From positions 310,001-374,000 of the forward strand of contig NZ_JAJCRR010000002.1 in NCBI RefSeq assembly GCF_020564355.1: a DNA stretch of 64,000 bases, read 5' to 3'. Numbering within the stretch: position 1 is the first letter of the stretch; every line of letters begins with the position of its first letter. Below the pieces are notes generated by a model. The model saw only the letters and a program-made list of their open reading frames with translations, was not told where the DNA came from and did not search any database. Shown here piece by piece: positions 61,104 to 64,000 of this stretch. This DNA is from Lachnospira pectinoschiza. Lineage in GTDB: Bacteria; Bacillota; Clostridia; Lachnospirales; Lachnospiraceae. The position numbers were made by a program, and so were the translations under genes.

Positions 61104-61291
61104 GGCATATTTTGCGGCATATCGTATTTAAGGTGGATAGATTTCATTTTCTGTAAAAATTTCCAGAAAAAACCACATGTAAAATGGTAAGAATTGACAT
61201 ACAATTTTAATAAATTTCATAAATTTTTTGATACCAACAGAGAAAGCGGCGGATTATAATAAAAATATGTGATAAATAACGAGGTGACGAC

Positions 61292-63775
61292 ATGGGGGAT
61301 AAAATGAGGGATAAAACAAATGAGCCGGTAAAAGAACTTAAAGGTCTGACCGAACAGGAAGTGGAACTCAGGGTAGAACAGGGACTGGATAACCGTGCCG
61401 ATACGACGACGGATAAATCTATCAAAGAAATAATTTTTTCCAATGCATTTACATATTTTAATTTAATATTTTTAATTATTTCAATATTGCTGCTATGCGT
61501 AAAATCATACCGGAATCTGACATTTCTGCCGATTGTTATCGGAAATACGCTGATTGGCATTGTACAGGAACTGCGTGCAAAGAAGATTCTGGATAAAATG
61601 AATCTGTTAAACGCGCCGCATGCAACCGTATTAAGAGAAGGCATGCAAAAGCAGATTTTATCGGAAGAACTGGTAAAAGACGATATTGTGGTACTGCGCG
61701 CGGGCGATCAGATTTGTGCCGATGCGACAGTGCTTGAGGGAAATGTGCAGGTCAATGAATCGCTTCTGACAGGCGAAGCCGATGAAGTTGAAAAAAAGGC
61801 AGGCATGCCGCTGTTATCCGGCAGTTTTGTGGTTGCGGGAGAATGTTACGCACGGCTTGATAAAGTGGGAAAGGATTCGTATATTTCAAGACTTGCGACA
61901 CAGGCAAAATCCATGGGTAGTGGAGAGCAGTCAGAAATGGTGCGCTCGATTAACCAGATTGTCAAATGGGTTGGTATTATAATTATTCCGATTAGCATTA
62001 TTTTATTTTACCAGAGTTTTTATATCAATCACACAACCTTGCAAAAAGGTGTCACGTCAACCGTTGCTGCAATCATTGGCATGATACCGGAGGGACTGTA
62101 TCTGCTGACGACAATTGCGTTGGCATTAAGTACCATGCGGCTTGCAAAAAACAAAGTGTTACTGCATGATATGAAAAGTATTGAAACACTTGCAAGAGTA
62201 GACGTGCTGTGTGTGGATAAGACGGGAACAATTACAGAGCCGTCCATGTGTGTCAAAGAGATTCACGCATTTTCAGGGGAAAATGAGCATACAGCGGGAC
62301 AATATAGCCGGTTTGATGAAGCAGAACAGTCCACGCGGTTTCATGAAACAGAGCTGGAAGCCTTGTTGGAAGACTATGTCCGGGCATCAAAGGATAACAA
62401 TGCGACCATGCAGGCATTAAAAGCATATATGGCGCAGAATATTGGAAAAAATGACAATGCTGTCAATCATAAAAATACAGATACAGAAAACAGACAGGTA
62501 GTGGAAGTCTTTCCGTTTTCATCGGCTGTAAAGTACAGCGGTGTTGTATTTAACGACGGTGCTTATGTACTGGGGGCGCCTGAATTTGTCATGCAGTCCC
62601 ATTTTTCCGAGGTAGAACAGGAACTGCTTCCTTATACAAAGAAAGGATACCGTGTGCTGATATTTGCCCGCTATGCAGGCAGGGATTTGAAAAACGGATT
62701 GACGGAAGAAGTGACACCATTGGGCTTTATTGTGCTGTCCAATCCAATCCGTGCTAACGCAAAGGAAACATTTGCGTATTTTAAAGCACAGGGTGTACAG
62801 ATTAAAGTCATTTCAGGAGATAACCCGGAAACGGTTTCGGAGATTGCAAAGCAGGCAGGCATTGAGGGGGCGCAAAATTATATTGATGCCACGCGGTTAG
62901 ATTCACAATTTAAAATTGAAGAAGCGGTCAGAGAGTATACGGTTTTTGGCAGGGTAACACCAAAGCAGAAACAGCAGTTGGTGCAGGCACTCCAGAAAGA
63001 TAAACACACAGTTGCAATGACGGGTGACGGTGTCAATGATATTCTTGCCATGAAAGATGCGGATTGCAGTGTAGCAATGGCATCGGGCAGTGAAGCGGCT
63101 TCGCAGGCGGCGCAGGTTGTCCTGCTGGATTCGGATTTTGCACATATGCCTTCGGTTGTCTGGGAGGGCAGACGTGTCGTCAATAATGTGGAACGCTCGG
63201 CAAGCCTGTTTTTGGTAAAAAATATCTTCTCCCTGCTGATGTCGGTATTTTCGGCGGTATTTATGATTACATATCCTCTGGAACCGGCACACATTTCATT
63301 GATTAGTATGTTTACAATCGGTATTCCGGGATTTTTGCTGGCATTAGAGCCAAACAAGGAACGAATCAAAGGGAAATTTATCAAAAAAGTTTTGTTAAAA
63401 GCACTGCCAGCCGGACTGACCGATGTCTTTGTGGTTGGTGCGCTGGTGATATGCGGCGATGTCTTTTCACTGCCGTCAGCGGATATTGCGACAGCGGCGA
63501 CACTGTTACTGGCGGTTGTCGGATTTATGATTTTAATTAAAATCAGTGAACCGTTTAACAAGATGAAATATGCCATATTATTTGGCAATATCGCAGGACT
63601 GCTGTTTTGCGGTATTATGCTGAATCACCTGTTTGCAATGAGCCAGTTGTCGGCAATCTGTATGCTGTTATTAATCGTATTCGGATTTGCGGCAGAATCC
63701 TTATTCCGCTACCTGACACTGCTGGTTGAAAAAGCAGACGAGTGGGTAGAGAAAAAAAGCCGGACACGTCCGTAA
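61292..63775 (+). CDS. Cation-transporting P-type ATPase, CtpE-like
   Basis: 827 residues. Actuator loop LTGEADEV (about 161-168), membrane motif IPEGLYLL in M4 (about 263-270), phosphorylation site DKTGT (Asp309), KxSG-like ATP site in FPFSSAVKYSG, and hinge TGDGVNDILAMKDADC (about 577-592). Six to eight hydrophobic segments. No N-terminal heavy-metal CxxC domain. The IPEGL and short N-domain resemble mycobacterial CtpE, a Ca2+ uptake ATPase; ion choice here is inference. Possible promoter TTGACA (61194-61199) with a poor -10. Confidence 0.92.
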   Translation: MGDKMRDKTNEPVKELKGLTEQEVELRVEQGLDNRADTTTDKSIKEIIFSNAFTYFNLIFLIISILLLCVKSYRNLTFLPIVIGNTLIGIVQELRAKKILDKMNLLNAPHATVLREGMQKQILSEELVKDDIVVLRAGDQICADATVLEGNVQVNESLLTGEADEVEKKAGMPLLSGSFVVAGECYARLDKVGKDSYISRLATQAKSMGSGEQSEMVRSINQIVKWVGIIIIPISIILFYQSFYINHTTLQKGVTSTVAAIIGMIPEGLYLLTTIALALSTMRLAKNKVLLHDMKSIETLARVDVLCVDKTGTITEPSMCVKEIHAFSGENEHTAGQYSRFDEAEQSTRFHETELEALLEDYVRASKDNNATMQALKAYMAQNIGKNDNAVNHKNTDTENRQVVEVFPFSSAVKYSGVVFNDGAYVLGAPEFVMQSHFSEVEQELLPYTKKGYRVLIFARYAGRDLKNGLTEEVTPLGFIVLSNPIRANAKETFAYFKAQGVQIKVISGDNPETVSEIAKQAGIEGAQNYIDATRLDSQFKIEEAVREYTVFGRVTPKQKQQLVQALQKDKHTVAMTGDGVNDILAMKDADCSVAMASGSEAASQAAQVVLLDSDFAHMPSVVWEGRRVVNNVERSASLFLVKNIFSLLMSVFSAVFMITYPLEPAHISLISMFTIGIPGFLLALEPNKERIKGKFIKKVLLKALPAGLTDVFVVGALVICGDVFSLPSADIATAATLLLAVVGFMILIKISEPFNKMKYAILFGNIAGLLFCGIMLNHLFAMSQLSAICMLLLIVFGFAAESLFRYLTLLVEKADEWVEKKSRTRP

Positions 63776-63797
63776 AGAGCGTGTCCGGCTTTTTTTG
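63758..63797. terminator. Bidirectional terminator
   Basis: AGCCGGACACG (63758-63768) and CGTGTCCGGCT (63780-63790) with A run before and T run after; overlaps the last codons of the ATPase gene and separates it from the convergent ABC gene. Confidence 0.92.
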
Positions 63798-63823
63798 CAT
63801 GGATTGGATTTTGGATTGGTAAT

Positions 63824-64000
63824 TTATGATAACTCCAGTTTTCCTGTATACAGCTGATAGTACGTTCCCTTTTGTGCAATCAAATCTTCGTGGTCGCCGC
63901 GCTCAATAATCTGACCGTGGTCTAATACGATAATTGCGTTACTGTTGCGGATAGTAGAAAGGCGGTGCGCAATAACAAATACGGTACGTCCCTTCATTAA
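63824..64000 (-). CDS. ABC exporter ATP-binding/permease protein, 3' end only
   Basis: The last 58 codons of a minus-strand gene that continues beyond the window. [20 protein letters not shown] and the following [13 protein letters not shown] are the switch-His and D-loop-distal end of an MdlB/MsbA-type fused exporter subunit, with the usual QKGTYYQLY tail. The partner subunit is outside. Confidence 0.93.
   Translation of the reverse strand, partial: LMKGRTVFVIAHRLSTIRNSNAIIVLDHGQIIERGDHEDLIAQKGTYYQLYTGKLELS

Overview
The window is about 42% GC, gene-dense, and looks like the chromosome of an anaerobic, low-GC Gram-positive of the Lachnospiraceae type (Clostridia, gut commensal). Evidence: T-box leaders with tRNA-type antitermination, a perfect CIRCE element, Firmicutes-style AGGAGG ribosome binding sites, hybrid cluster protein (hcp), an LPXTG-free signal peptidase I, oleate hydratase, and several small families typical of that group (DUF1540, a DUF5721-like protein, a DUF6465-like protein). 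The assignment to family is inference; no rRNA is present.

Layout. 1-2406: end of aroE, aroK, aroQ and then efp with its own promoter. 2554-4471: two-gene glucuronate/mannonate unit (uxuA, SDR-type mannonate oxidoreductase). 4472-8250: an AT-rich accessory insert with a decayed group II intron reverse transcriptase and a large SMC-like ATPase with a zinc-hook motif and a C-terminal HEPN-like Rx6H motif, probably a defence gene. 8252-8992: two decayed genes fused together (PPOX-family protein and alpha/beta hydrolase). 9036-10297: small unknown protein, nitroreductase, peptide deformylase paralogue with altered motif I. 10340-13330: a yybP-ykoY manganese riboswitch in front of two metal exporter families (CaxA/YrbG and TMEM165/UPF0016) plus an unknown gene. 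13469-19115 (minus strand): tiny ORF, DUF1540 protein, lepB, htpG under CIRCE, DUF5721-like protein, ABC transporter pair without a binding protein. 19272-22165: DHH phosphoesterase, tRNA-Thr(CGT), ClpP-like TepA, radical SAM protein. 22273-27236: GPH symporter, a GH13-like protein that has lost its catalytic Asp and Glu, TPR protein, HAD phosphatase.

27239-27945: a probable inserted cassette bounded by a 16-bp direct repeat, holding a BECR-fold (PBECR-like) nuclease gene and a 109-nt structured RNA candidate. 27963-34277: tryptophan operon trpEGCFBA behind a Trp T-box (specifier TGG); trpD is absent and a 21-bp repeat shared with 36018-36038 sits at exactly the trpG/trpC junction. 34324-37819: variant HPr, lysine/alanine-rich DUF6465-like protein, CarD-like regulator, NodB deacetylase, Gfo/Idh/MocA oxidoreductase. 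38010-41405: Crp/Fnr regulator divergent from a ferredoxin-like protein and hcp, with a palindrome placed for class II activation: a nitrosative/nitrite stress module. 41661-45315: accessory patch with three small overlapping genes, an FRG-domain protein, an orphan MNT nucleotidyltransferase, RhuM, and a YgjP-like metallopeptidase.

45352-48840: Val T-box (specifier GTA), valS, PAS protein. 48964-51190: aminotransferase coupled to an ECF S-component (RibU-like), lipoprotein. 51456-55988: nadE, membrane-anchored foldase-like protein, two HAD hydrolases. 56103-58188: candidate small RNA, cysK and nadA. 58381-61061: TetR regulator and oleate hydratase with palindromes on its promoter. 61292-63775: CtpE-like P-type ATPase; 63824-64000: 3' end of an ABC exporter on the minus strand. 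No CRISPR array, complete insertion sequence or rRNA was seen.
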